This document shows positions 53,908 to 62,167 of a stretch of 64,000 nucleotides of DNA, one piece after another (positions within the stretch are counted from its first letter, which is position 1; each line of letters begins with the position of its first letter). The stretch spans positions 1,674,001-1,738,000 of the forward strand of contig NZ_FNEO01000001.1 in the NCBI RefSeq assembly GCF_900100165.1, written 5' to 3'. The translations under genes and the position numbers were made by a program. The notes under the pieces were generated by a model, which was given only the letters and a program-made list of their open reading frames with translations, searched no databases and was not told where the DNA came from. The stretch comes from Flavobacterium glycines. GTDB lineage: Bacteria; Bacteroidota; Bacteroidia; Flavobacteriales; Flavobacteriaceae.

Positions 53908-55812
53908 TTAATTTTTGTTAGGTTCATCTTTTTTGGCGTCCATCATTTCCATTAATTTCATCCCAAGAAGACCACTAATTCCACCATCAGAACCGGAATT
54001 TCCAGAAATTAATACATCTGGAATGACTTTGATTTGTCCTTTTCCTATTTCTTCAGTTATTTTATATTTAGTAAAATTGTCACCTCCCATAGCTGAAACC
54101 TGTAATTGGTAAGCTTCAGCAGTTGATTTACCTATCGCCATGATTTTTTCTGCTTCGGCTAAACCGGTTTTAGAAATTCTTTCTGCTTCGGCGCTTGCTG
54201 TTAGTTTAGTAGCTTCGGCCTGTGCTCCGGCTCTGGCTTTGGTAGCTTCAGCTTCCGCATTGGCACGCATTTTTGTAGCTTCGGCTTCCGCATTTACATT
54301 TAGCTTTAAACTGGTAGCATCTCCTTCGGCTTTTTTAACTGTGGCATCGGCGGTTCTTTGAGCAATTTCAACACTTTGTGATGCTTTCACAATTTCCTTT
54401 TGCATATCAGCAATAGCGGTTTCTTTCTCAACCCCCTGACGTTGTTCTTGTGCCATTTTTTGGGTTTGATAGGTTTTTTGCTCTTCTTCGGCAATTTTCC
54501 TGTCAGTCAGTGTTTTCATCAATGATTCAGGTGGTACAATATCTCCAATTAAGGTATCAACAGCATTGACATTGTATTCGTCTAAAACGACTTTAATATG
54601 ATTTTTAGCCGATTCCTGACGCTCTTTTCGGGTAGAAAGGAAGGAAATAACGTCACTTTCCTGAGCCGAGTTTCTAAAATAATTTCCAATGGTTGGTTCC
54701 AAAACCTGTGAAACAAGATTGTTCATGCTTCCAAATCGGGCAATTACTTTTGGTGCTTCATTAGCGGGAACGTGAATAATCTGCGAAACATCCAGATTGA
54801 AAGGAAAACCATCTTGTGAACGAACAGTTATCGTTGAGAGGTTTTTGTCTAAGTTGTGGGATTCGCTTCTGGCATCAGCCCAGTTCAGAACCAAATTGGT
54901 AGTTGGGACAGGTTCCAGCTTTGTTGTGTATTTGTTTAGTGCATATTTCCCAGGACCGAAAGGTTCCATCCAAACTCCGCGTTGTCCTTTTGAAACAATA
55001 TTTCCATGTTTAAAGTTATCTCCGGTTACATCTTGACCGTCTTCTCCAATATACGAAATAACAACACCAACATATCCGATAGGTACATCAGTCATAGGTG
55101 TTTGTTCTATTTGAATTGCCCAGGAATTGATATAATAAGAACCGGCAAGCATCACCTGAGGCTGTAATCCACGGTTTCCACCGTTTTTCAAAAATTGATC
55201 AAAATCCTGAAAGTTATTATGATTGTCTACAAATTTACCCGCAATTTGACCAATCGGAATAGGTTCTCCATCCATTGCAGTTACAATTCCAACCATGTTT
55301 TCAGAGATTACTATTTGTGGAGCCACTATGACTTCAAATAAATAAGTGTTAATACGGTAAGAACCTGTAGTAATGAATGCTGATTGACGCCCTTTTTGTC
55401 CGCCATTATCAAGAAATAAAGTTGCATCCTGATAATTGTCTGAACTTACTTTTTGAGCAAGTATTCTACCTGTAGGTATTTCAGCACCATCTTTACTTAA
55501 TACCAATCCGATATTTCCTTCCGGAATAATGGTAAATGGAGTCATGTTTACAGAATACTGCCAAGGCCACATTCCCCAATATAATCCTGGAGCCAGTGTT
55601 TTAGCTTGAAAACCTGCTTCCCCTTTGGTTGCTATGATTCTTCCGTCGGGTAACGATTTTGCAGCTCCAAAGAGCACGAATTTTTTGGTTACTAAACCAA
55701 TTCTGTCTTCAGGTACGATAACCATCCCGAAGAAAACTCTTAGTACGAATTTGTAAAGGAAAAGACATAGGAATAATAAAAATATCCACCAGTAATCTGT
55801 AATTGTTGTCAT
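53908..55812 (-). CDS. flotillin-like SPFH protein with repeated N-terminal modules
   Basis: 634 residues. One membrane anchor at about 8-30, then three related repeats of about 90 residues (each with a VPxGxxGxVxxxxGxxxPxG-type turn near 80, 170 and 245). An SPFH domain follows (about 310-430; TVRSQDGFPFNLDVSQIIHV) and a long Ala/Glu-rich coiled coil (about 445-575; repeats of AEAEATKxRA). Such proteins form membrane scaffolds. The N-terminal repeats are beyond a standard flotillin and look like tandem barrel modules. It stands alone on the minus strand with its own terminator. Confidence 0.85.
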   Translation of the reverse strand: MTTITDYWWIFLLFLCLFLYKFVLRVFFGMVIVPEDRIGLVTKKFVLFGAAKSLPDGRIIATKGEAGFQAKTLAPGLYWGMWPWQYSVNMTPFTIIPEGNIGLVLSKDGAEIPTGRILAQKVSSDNYQDATLFLDNGGQKGRQSAFITTGSYRINTYLFEVIVAPQIVISENMVGIVTAMDGEPIPIGQIAGKFVDNHNNFQDFDQFLKNGGNRGLQPQVMLAGSYYINSWAIQIEQTPMTDVPIGYVGVVISYIGEDGQDVTGDNFKHGNIVSKGQRGVWMEPFGPGKYALNKYTTKLEPVPTTNLVLNWADARSESHNLDKNLSTITVRSQDGFPFNLDVSQIIHVPANEAPKVIARFGSMNNLVSQVLEPTIGNYFRNSAQESDVISFLSTRKERQESAKNHIKVVLDEYNVNAVDTLIGDIVPPESLMKTLTDRKIAEEEQKTYQTQKMAQEQRQGVEKETAIADMQKEIVKASQSVEIAQRTADATVKKAEGDATSLKLNVNAEAEATKMRANAEAEATKARAGAQAEATKLTASAEAERISKTGLAEAEKIMAIGKSTAEAYQLQVSAMGGDNFTKYKITEEIGKGQIKVIPDVLISGNSGSDGGISGLLGMKLMEMMDAKKDEPNKN

Positions 55813-55992
55813 ATTTAAATAAAGTTAGTTAATTCAAAAATAGATTATTTTTCTTTCTTTTTGAATTATATGTAGATTATTTATTGTTAAATAATTTTGA
55901 TAGTACCAAGAATAGCTAATCTGTTTATTCGTTGATTTGATAATGCGTGAATACTTTAATTTTGTACTTTTACCCAATATCAAAAAGATAAA

Positions 55993-56220
55993 ATGTCAGC
56001 AATTTTAAAACTTAAGTTTTTTTTCGAAAAGTATGGATTCCATGTTTCTTCGCGTCTTGCCGATAAACTGGGAATGCGTGTTACCAATGTGCGGTTATTT
56101 TTTATTTACATTTCTTTTGTAACCGTAGGATTGGGTTTTGGAGTATATTTGACCTTAGCTTTTTGGATTAGACTGAAAGATTTGATTCGATCCAAGAGAA
56201 CTTCAGTTTTTGATTTATAA
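55993..56220 (+). CDS. PspC-domain membrane protein
   Basis: 75 residues with the PspC domain: FHVSSRLADKLGMRVTNVRLFFIYISFVTVG with one or two hydrophobic segments (about 30-60) and a basic end. Longer PspC proteins regulate the phage-shock response; this is the stand-alone small form common in Bacteroidota. It follows a spacer with no other gene and ends at a bidirectional terminator shared with the permease gene. Confidence 0.88.
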   Translation: MSAILKLKFFFEKYGFHVSSRLADKLGMRVTNVRLFFIYISFVTVGLGFGVYLTLAFWIRLKDLIRSKRTSVFDL

Positions 56221-56262
56221 AAAAAGCCCTCTGAAATTAAAATTTTCAGAGGGCTTTTTTTA
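56221..56262. terminator. bidirectional terminator between pspC-like gene and APC permease
   Basis: AAAAAGCCCTCTGAAA and TTTTCAGAGGGCTTTTTT form a long perfect stem with a short AT loop, with A- and T-runs on both sides. Confidence 0.9.
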
Positions 56263-56275
56263 TGAAAGAAATGAC

Positions 56276-57760
56276 CTATTCTGTTTTTTCAGGATTATTC
56301 AAAACACTGTTTTTTCGGCTAAATGAGAAATAAACAACAATTCCAATTCCCATCCATAAAAACAGTCGTAACCAGTTTGTCCATCCCAGTCCGTACATCA
56401 TTGCCAAACATACAATAGCACCTAGAATTGGTACAACAGGTACAAATGGGGTTCTGAATTCGCGAACCATATCCGGTTCTCTTTTTCTCAAAATAATTAC
56501 AGAGATACAAACTAAAACAAATGCAAATAAAGTTCCGATACTCGTCATGTCCCCAACAATATCTCCCGGGATAAATGCAGCAAACAGACCTACGATGATA
56601 AGAATTGCAAGGTTGGCTTTGTATGGAGTTTTGAATTTTGGATGTACATCGCTAAACATTTTAGGTAATAAACCATCTCTACCCATAGAGTAAAATACTC
56701 TTGATTGTCCTAAAAGTAATACCAGAATTACTGAAGAGAAACCTGCCAAAATAGCAATAGTAACAAATTCTCCAAGCCATTCGTAGCCAATCATGTATTT
56801 GTTTATGGCGAATGCTACCGAAGCCTCTTTTCCTCCTGTTCTAAAATCTTCTACCGTAGCAACTCCTGTAAGGACATGTGCAAAAAGAATGTATAACACT
56901 GTACAGATTGCTAATGAACCTAAAATTCCAATTGGCATTGCTGTTTTTGGATTTTTTGTTTCCTGAGCTGCAGTACTTACCGCGTCAAACCCAATGAAGG
57001 CAAAGAAAACGGTTCCCGCTGCTCCCAGAATACCCATTATTCCTCCAAAAGAATGATCAATTCCATGTTCATCAGTAAAAACAGAAGGTTGTGGAATGTA
57101 AGGAGTGTGGTTAACAGGATTAATGAATTTCCATCCTACATATATGATAAGGATAACAATGGTTGTTTTTAGAATAACAATTATACCATTAACAAAAGCT
57201 GATTCCTGAATTCCTTTAATCAATAATAAGCTAATTATTGTAACTATAAATAAAGCAGGTAAATTAATGATTCCCTGGTGAAGACCATCCGGGGAAGTTT
57301 GAAAAGGAGAGTGTGAGAATTCAAACGGAATGGGACTGGTATGTATTACATTTACTAATAAGTCATTGAGATATTCACTCCAGGCAATCCCTACTGTAGC
57401 ACCTCCTACTGCATATTCTAAAATTAAATCCCAGCCAATTATCCAGGCCAGAAATTCACCCATGGTTGCGTAGGTATAAGTGTAGGCACTTCCCGAAATT
57501 GGTATTGAAGAAGATAATTCTGCGTAGCAAAGTCCTGCCAGGGCACAGCCTATTGCTGCCACGACGAAGCCTAAGGTTACTGAAGGTCCTGCACTTTGTG
57601 CTGCCGCTGTAGCGGTTCTCACAAATAATCCGGCTCCAATAATGGCTCCGATTCCTAAGGCAATTAATGACCAGGCTGTAAGAGTCCGTTTTAATCCTTT
57701 TTCAGAATCTTCTGCTTCGGCTAAGAGTTTAATTAGTGGTTTCTTGTTCCAAATAGACAT
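56276..57760 (-). CDS. APC-family amino acid permease (cationic amino acid transporter type)
   Basis: 494 residues with twelve or more spans. The N-terminal signature is ALGIGAIIGAGLFVRTATAAAQSAGPSV (substrate-binding loop of span 1), then CYAELSSSIPISGSAYTYTYATMGE and FFAFIGFDAVSTAAQETKNPKTAMPIGI. These features match the CAT/YfnA subgroup that moves neutral or cationic amino acids with protons. It is a single gene; the substrate is unknown. Confidence 0.9.
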   Translation of the reverse strand: MSIWNKKPLIKLLAEAEDSEKGLKRTLTAWSLIALGIGAIIGAGLFVRTATAAAQSAGPSVTLGFVVAAIGCALAGLCYAELSSSIPISGSAYTYTYATMGEFLAWIIGWDLILEYAVGGATVGIAWSEYLNDLLVNVIHTSPIPFEFSHSPFQTSPDGLHQGIINLPALFIVTIISLLLIKGIQESAFVNGIIVILKTTIVILIIYVGWKFINPVNHTPYIPQPSVFTDEHGIDHSFGGIMGILGAAGTVFFAFIGFDAVSTAAQETKNPKTAMPIGILGSLAICTVLYILFAHVLTGVATVEDFRTGGKEASVAFAINKYMIGYEWLGEFVTIAILAGFSSVILVLLLGQSRVFYSMGRDGLLPKMFSDVHPKFKTPYKANLAILIIVGLFAAFIPGDIVGDMTSIGTLFAFVLVCISVIILRKREPDMVREFRTPFVPVVPILGAIVCLAMMYGLGWTNWLRLFLWMGIGIVVYFSFSRKNSVLNNPEKTE

Positions 57761-57946
57761 GGTTTTGAGATTTGTTATTGTTAATTGTCAAAAGTATTAT
57801 TTTTTATGAAAAAAACAATGACTTTGGATTTAAGTTGTAGGATTAATGTTAAAGTGGTTTTTGGTTTGGGTTTTCTTTATAATTTGTTGATTTTATGTGT
57901 TTATTTTTTATATTTAGTCAGAAAAAAACGTATTTGGCAACTACCG

Positions 57947-58837
57947 ATGGATTTTAAAACAATTAGGGATTATTTTAATTTTTCAAAAGACCAGCAAAAG
58001 GGAATTCTTTTGTTGTTTTTAGTAATTGTTGCGTTGCAATTGGTTTATTACTTTGTCGATTTTAGTTTGGTTTCAAAAGAAAATCCGGAAAAACAACAAT
58101 GGCTCGCACTTGAAACACAGATTGATTCGATGGAGCTGAATATGAAAGATCGAGTTCCTAAAATATATCCTTTTAATCCTAATTTTATCACCGATTATAA
58201 AGGTTATAAATTAGGAATGTCGGTAGCTGAGATTGACCGATTACACGCTTTTAGAAAAGAAAATAAATATGTGAATTCGGCAAAGGAATTTCAGGAAGTA
58301 ACCGGAGTTTCTGATTCTTTATTAAATTCAATCTCGCCTTATTTTAAATTTCCTGATTGGGTTAAAAATAAACAAACTCCTAAAGCAGTTGTGTTTTCGA
58401 ATACAAAGCCAGCCTATTTTTCGAAAAAGGAAAAAGTAGTTGTTAAAGATATTAATCAGGCAACTCAGGAAGATTTGATGAAGATTTATGGAGTTGGAGA
58501 AGCAATTTCAATGCGAATTTTAAACTTTAAAGAAAGTTTGGGCGGATTTGTTTCGATGGAACAAATGAAAGATGTCTGGGGTTTATCTCCCGAAGTTGTT
58601 GAGCGTTTGAAAACAAGTTTTAAGGTTGGTGCGCTTTCGAATATGAAAAAAATAGATATTAATAATGCTTCAGTCAAAGAGTTAGCTAAGTTTCCGTATT
58701 TTAAATACAACCTCGCCAGAGAGATTGTAATTTACAGGAGTATGAATGGAGATATTAAAAATGCAAGCGATTTAACAAAAATTAAAGGAATGTCTATTGA
58801 GAATGCAACTATTATAGCCTTATATTTGGACTTTTAA
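57947..58837 (+). CDS. membrane-anchored helix-hairpin-helix protein
   Basis: 296 residues: one membrane span (about 18-37) and three ComEA-like helix-hairpin-helix units. They are around AEIDRLHAFRKENKYVNSAKEFQEVTGV, INQATQEDLMKIYGVGEAISMRILNFKE and INNASVKELAKFPYFKYNLAREIVIYR. Such domains bind DNA or take part in protein assembly; no catalytic motif is seen. I chose the ATG at 57947 (MDFKTIRDYF), because an upstream in-frame TTG at 57785 would add an extra hydrophobic leader with no family match. An acyl-CoA dehydrogenase gene follows 12 bases later. Confidence 0.8.
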   Translation: MDFKTIRDYFNFSKDQQKGILLLFLVIVALQLVYYFVDFSLVSKENPEKQQWLALETQIDSMELNMKDRVPKIYPFNPNFITDYKGYKLGMSVAEIDRLHAFRKENKYVNSAKEFQEVTGVSDSLLNSISPYFKFPDWVKNKQTPKAVVFSNTKPAYFSKKEKVVVKDINQATQEDLMKIYGVGEAISMRILNFKESLGGFVSMEQMKDVWGLSPEVVERLKTSFKVGALSNMKKIDINNASVKELAKFPYFKYNLAREIVIYRSMNGDIKNASDLTKIKGMSIENATIIALYLDF

Positions 58838-58849
58838 AAAAAAGCCATA

Positions 58850-59995
58850 ATGATGTATTTTGATTACAGTGAGACGCAAAATATGATTGCGCAATCCATA
58901 AGAGATTTTGCAGAAAAAAATATCAGACCTTATATAATGGAGTGGGATGAGGCTCAGATTTTTCCGGTTCCTTTGTTTAAACAATTAGGAGATATGGGGT
59001 TTATGGGGATTTTAGTTCCTGAAGAATTTGGAGGTGCCGGATTGGGGTATCATGAGTATATAACTATTGTAGAAGAAATTTCTAAAGTAGATCCTTCTAT
59101 AGGGTTGTCGGTGGCGGCACATAATTCGTTGTGTACAAATCATATTTTGACTTTTGGGAACGAAGAACAAAAAAAGAAATGGATTCCAAAATTAGCTTCA
59201 GGCGAACATATTGGAGCCTGGGGATTGACCGAGCATAATACCGGTTCAGATGCCGCAGGCATGAATACCACAGCTAAGAGAGATGGAGATTTTTGGATTG
59301 TTAACGGAGCTAAAAATTTTATCACTCATGCCATTTCCGGAGATATAGCTGTAGTAATTGTTCGTACAGGTGAAAAAGGAGATTCTCGTGGAATGACTGC
59401 TTTTGTTTTTGAAAAAGGAACTCTAGGTTTTACTTCTGGGAAAAAAGAAAATAAATTAGGAATGCGCGCCAGTGAAACTGCTGAATTGATTTTTGATAAT
59501 TGCCGGATTCCGGATGCTAATAGATTAGGTGAAGTAGGTGAGGGATTTATTCAGGCTATGAAAATTTTAGACGGGGGACGTATTTCCATTGGAGCCTTGT
59601 CTTTAGGAGTAGCTAAAGGTGCTTACGAAGCAGCATTAAAATATTCGAAAGAAAGACATCAGTTTGGTAAGCCTATTTCTGAGTTTCAGGGAGTGTCATT
59701 TAAATTAGTTGACATGGCTACTGAGATTGAGGCTTCTGAGTTGCTGTTGCATAAGGCGGCTTTTTTAAAGGAGCAACATCGTCCGGTAACTACAGCAGGA
59801 GCTATGGCTAAGATGTATGCTTCTGAGGTTTGTGTGAAAGTGGCAAATGAAGCGGTACAAATTCATGGTGGTTATGGTTTTACTAAGGATTTTCCAGTGG
59901 AAAAGTTTTATCGAGATGCTAAATTATGCACAATAGGTGAAGGGACTACAGAAATTCAGAAAGTAGTTATTTCAAGAAATTTATTGAAAGACTAA
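58850..59995 (+). CDS. acyl-CoA dehydrogenase
   Basis: 381 residues of the FAD acyl-CoA dehydrogenase family. GILVPEEFGGAGLGYHEY, GAWGLTEHNTGSDAAGM (FAD and substrate loop), and VQIHGGYGFTKDFPVEKFYRDAK. The catalytic glutamate is in TIGEGTTEIQKVVISR near the end. Length and motifs fit short- or medium-chain enzymes (butyryl-CoA or isovaleryl-CoA type); the chain length cannot be decided by reading. It ends at a hairpin terminator before rpsU. Confidence 0.93.
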   Translation: MMYFDYSETQNMIAQSIRDFAEKNIRPYIMEWDEAQIFPVPLFKQLGDMGFMGILVPEEFGGAGLGYHEYITIVEEISKVDPSIGLSVAAHNSLCTNHILTFGNEEQKKKWIPKLASGEHIGAWGLTEHNTGSDAAGMNTTAKRDGDFWIVNGAKNFITHAISGDIAVVIVRTGEKGDSRGMTAFVFEKGTLGFTSGKKENKLGMRASETAELIFDNCRIPDANRLGEVGEGFIQAMKILDGGRISIGALSLGVAKGAYEAALKYSKERHQFGKPISEFQGVSFKLVDMATEIEASELLLHKAAFLKEQHRPVTTAGAMAKMYASEVCVKVANEAVQIHGGYGFTKDFPVEKFYRDAKLCTIGEGTTEIQKVVISRNLLKD

Positions 59996-60024
59996 AGAGG
60001 GAAATAGAATAAAGAGTATAGAAA

Positions 60025-60062
60025 AAAGAGCCAAGAAGCAAGAGATTGTGACTTGGCTCTTT
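60025..60062 (+). terminator. terminator of the acyl-CoA dehydrogenase gene
   Basis: AAAGAGCCAAG (60025-60035) pairs with CTTGGCTCTTT (60052-60062) around a 16-base loop. Confidence 0.7.
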
Positions 60063-60147
60063 CGATTCAATTTGTTCTCTTTTTTCTGTATTCTGTTTTC
60101 TTCTTAAAATAATTCAGAATTAAAACTAATAATTCATAATTAATTTA

Positions 60148-60176
60148 TACTTTTGCGGCCTTAACGAGAGGAGGTG
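60148..60176 (+). promoter_or_regulatory. rpsU promoter box and strong Shine-Dalgarno sequence
   Basis: The -7 box TACTTTTG (60148-60155) puts the transcript start near 60160. AGGAGGTG (60169-60176) lies eight bases before the rpsU ATG and complements the 3' end of 16S rRNA very well. Nearly all other genes here lack such a site, so this one stands out. Confidence 0.8.
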
Positions 60177-60184
60177 TCAAAATT

Positions 60185-60379
60185 ATGTTAATTATACCAA
60201 TTAAAGACGGAGAAAATATCGATAGAGCATTAAAGCGCTATAAAAGAAAATTTGATAAAACTGGAACAGTTCGTCAATTAAGAGCTCGTACAGCTTTCAT
60301 TAAACCGTCTGTTAAAAACAGAATGAAATTCCAAAAAGCGGCTTACATTCAAGGTTTGAAAGATAGCTTAGAAAGTTAG
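60185..60379 (+). CDS. rpsU: 30S ribosomal protein bS21
   Basis: 64 residues, basic, with PIKDGENIDRALKRYKRKFDKTGTVRQLRARTAFIKPS, the bS21 signature. In Bacteroidota bS21, with bS18 and bS6, sequesters the anti-Shine-Dalgarno tail of 16S rRNA (established for Flavobacterium johnsoniae). The strong Shine-Dalgarno sequence before this gene is therefore a probable autoregulatory device: ribosomes lacking bS21 would favour it. A terminator follows, so rpsU is transcribed mostly alone. Confidence 0.97.
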   Translation: MLIIPIKDGENIDRALKRYKRKFDKTGTVRQLRARTAFIKPSVKNRMKFQKAAYIQGLKDSLES

Positions 60380-60403
60380 TAGTTACTTTTTGAAAAAAAT
60401 AAT

Positions 60404-60452
60404 AACCGTTAGTGGTCAGATTTTTTATAAATTTGATGCTAACGGTTTTTTT
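60404..60452 (+). terminator. rpsU terminator
   Basis: AACCGTTAG (60404-60412) and CTAACGGTT (60439-60447) form a stem with a 26-base loop, followed by a T-run that ends immediately before the xerC ATG at 60453. Confidence 0.7.
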
Positions 60453-61361
60453 ATGGCTACAAATTTAGAAGCATTTACGGATTATTTGCAAAAGGAGAAA
60501 AAATATTCTTCTCATACTTTGTGTGCTTACGTTAAGGATGTTTCTGATTTTCAGGAATTCAACAGGGTGAATTTTGGGCAGGAAGATGTGGTTAGGGTTG
60601 AGTATGTTCAAATACGTTCGTGGTTGGTTTTTTTGGTTGAAAGTGGATTGTCGAATCTTTCTGTTAATAGAAAAGTGGCTTCTTTAAAAGCGTTTTATAG
60701 ATTTCTTTTGAAAATAAAAGAAATTGATATGAGTCCTTTGTTGAAACATCGCGCCTTGAAGGTTTCTAAAAAGATGCAAATTCCTTTTTCTGAAAAAGAA
60801 CTGGAATTGGTTTTGGAGGATATTGGGTCTGGGGTTGGTTTTGAGTCTGTCAGGGATAAGTTGTTGATTGAGTTACTGTATTCGACTGGGGTTAGGAGGG
60901 CGGAATTAATTTATTTAAGATTGGATGCTGTGGATTTTTCTGGTAAAACAATTAAGGTTTTGGGTAAAAGAAATAAAGAGCGTGTTATTCCTGTGTTGGG
61001 TGTGGTTCTTGATCAGATGCGCTTGTATATTAAAGAGAGAGAGGGTTTGCAGAAAATTGAGGATGTGGAGTATTTTTTTTTAACGAAAAAAGGGTTAAAA
61101 TTAAATGAATCTTTTGTGTATCGATTAATAAATTCTTACTTTAGTAAAGTCTCCGAAAAGGTAAAAAGAAGCCCTCATATGTTAAGGCATACGTTTGCAA
61201 CTCATTTATTAAATAACGGAGCTGATTTAAATTCAGTTAAGGAGTTGTTAGGGCATTCTAGTTTGGCTTCAACGCAGGTTTATACTCATAATAGTTTGTT
61301 GGAGTTGAAAAAAGTCTATGCTGGAGCACATCCTAGGGGTGATGATGATTCTAAAGTTTAA
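60453..61361 (+). CDS. xerC: tyrosine recombinase XerC/XerD type
   Basis: 302 residues. An N-terminal SAM-like core-binding domain (about 1-95; FTDYLQKEKKYSSHTLCAY) precedes a catalytic domain with the full set Arg148 (TGVRRAE), Lys172, His242, Arg245 (HMLRHTFATHLL), His268 (GHSS) and Tyr277 (QVYTHN). It resolves chromosome dimers at dif, or is the second Xer protein. The start at 60453 was chosen because the rpsU terminator occupies the bases before it, and the additional 21 upstream residues would come from that terminator. The end is 19 bases before hpf. Confidence 0.9.
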   Translation: MATNLEAFTDYLQKEKKYSSHTLCAYVKDVSDFQEFNRVNFGQEDVVRVEYVQIRSWLVFLVESGLSNLSVNRKVASLKAFYRFLLKIKEIDMSPLLKHRALKVSKKMQIPFSEKELELVLEDIGSGVGFESVRDKLLIELLYSTGVRRAELIYLRLDAVDFSGKTIKVLGKRNKERVIPVLGVVLDQMRLYIKEREGLQKIEDVEYFFLTKKGLKLNESFVYRLINSYFSKVSEKVKRSPHMLRHTFATHLLNNGADLNSVKELLGHSSLASTQVYTHNSLLELKKVYAGAHPRGDDDSKV

Positions 61362-61380
61362 CCATAAAAAAATATTGATT

Positions 61381-61683
61381 ATGAAGGTAAATGTTCATGC
61401 CGTTAACTTTAATGTTGATGGGAAGCTAGTGGATTTTGTTCAAGGGAGAATGAATAAATTGGAAAAGTACTATGACAGGGTGGTTTCTTCAGATGTTTAT
61501 TTGAAAGTAGAGAAAACAAGCGAGAAGGAGAATAAAATTGTTGAGGTTAAAATTAATGTGCCGGGAGATGATTTTCTGGTAAAAAAACAATGTAAAACCT
61601 TTGAAGAGGCGGTAGAATTGTCTGCAGAATCATTGGAGCGTTTACTGATAAAAAGGAAAGAAAAAATAAGAGCGCATATATAA
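61381..61683 (+). CDS. hpf: ribosome hibernation promoting factor, short form
   Basis: 100 residues: MKVNVHAVNFNVDGKLVDFVQGRMNKLEKYYDRV, then the beta-sheet and the acidic helix FEEAVELSAESLERLLIKRKEKIRAH. This is the one-domain HPF/RaiA fold that binds the 30S decoding centre in stationary phase. I start it at 61381; an upstream ATG at 61318 lies within the xerC frame region and adds unrelated residues. Its position with rpsU, tRNAs, tuf and secE fits a translation cluster. Confidence 0.93.
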   Translation: MKVNVHAVNFNVDGKLVDFVQGRMNKLEKYYDRVVSSDVYLKVEKTSEKENKIVEVKINVPGDDFLVKKQCKTFEEAVELSAESLERLLIKRKEKIRAHI

Positions 61684-61706
61684 TTTAAAATTTTTTCAAA
61701 AAATGT

Positions 61707-61736
61707 TTTGATTGAGAGATAAAATCTATACATTTG
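61707..61736 (+). promoter_or_regulatory. promoter of the tRNA-tuf operon
   Basis: TTTG (61707-61710), 18 bases, TACATTTG (61729-61736): almost the full Bacteroidota consensus. It precedes tRNA-Thr, tRNA-Tyr, tRNA-Thr and tuf. Confidence 0.8.
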
Positions 61737-61737
61737 C

Positions 61738-61767
61738 AGTCCGTTAGAAATAGCGGACTTTTTTTAT
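61738..61767 (+). terminator. terminator-like hairpin at the transcript start
   Basis: AGTCCG (61738-61743) and CGGACT (61754-61759) form a stem followed by eight Ts. It begins only two bases after the -7 box, so it overlaps the start point of the operon (see findings). Confidence 0.5.
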
Positions 61768-61774
61768 TTAAAAT

Positions 61775-61848
61775 GCCGATGTAGCTCAGCTGGCTAGAGC
61801 AGCTGATTTGTAATCAGCAGGTCGTGGGTTCGAGTCCCTCTATCGGCT
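61775..61848 (+). tRNA. tRNA-Thr (anticodon TGT)
   Basis: 74 bases, cloverleaf with acceptor GCCGATG/TATCGGC, D-arm AGCTCAGCTGGCTAGAGC, anticodon stem GCTGA-TTTGTAA-TCAGC (anticodon TGT) and T-arm with GTTCGAG. CCA is not encoded. Confidence 0.95.
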
Positions 61849-61875
61849 CTTTTTAAATGTTGAAATCATTGGATT

Positions 61876-61956
61876 GGGAAGATACTCAAGCGGCCAACGA
61901 GGACGGACTGTAAATCCGTTGGGTAACCTTCGCAGGTTCGAATCCTGCTCTTCCCA
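61876..61956 (+). tRNA. tRNA-Tyr (anticodon GTA)
   Basis: 81 bases, acceptor GGGAAGA/TCTTCCC, anticodon stem ACGGA-CTGTAAA-TCCGT (anticodon GTA), long variable arm as in bacterial tRNA-Tyr, T-arm with GTTCGAATC. Confidence 0.95.
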
Positions 61957-62040
61957 CAAAAAGAAGTTAAGATTTCAGATTGTAGGCTTTAGGTTGAAAA
62001 ATCTAAAGCCTAAAATCAAAAATCTAAATCAGAACTCTCT

Positions 62041-62112
62041 GCCGGTGTAGCTCAGGGGTAGAGTGCTTCCTTGGTAAGGAAGAGGTCTCGGGTTCAAATC
62101 CCGACATTGGCT
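62041..62112 (+). tRNA. tRNA-Thr (anticodon GGT)
   Basis: 72 bases, acceptor GCCGGTG/CATTGGC with two G-T pairs, D-arm CTCAGGGGTAGAG, anticodon stem CTTCC-TTGGTAA-GGAAG (anticodon GGT), T-arm with GTTCAAATC. Confidence 0.95.
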
Positions 62113-62167
62113 CAATTTAAGTAGGAAATTGAAATTAATATATAACTAAGATTAAAAATTAAGTAAA

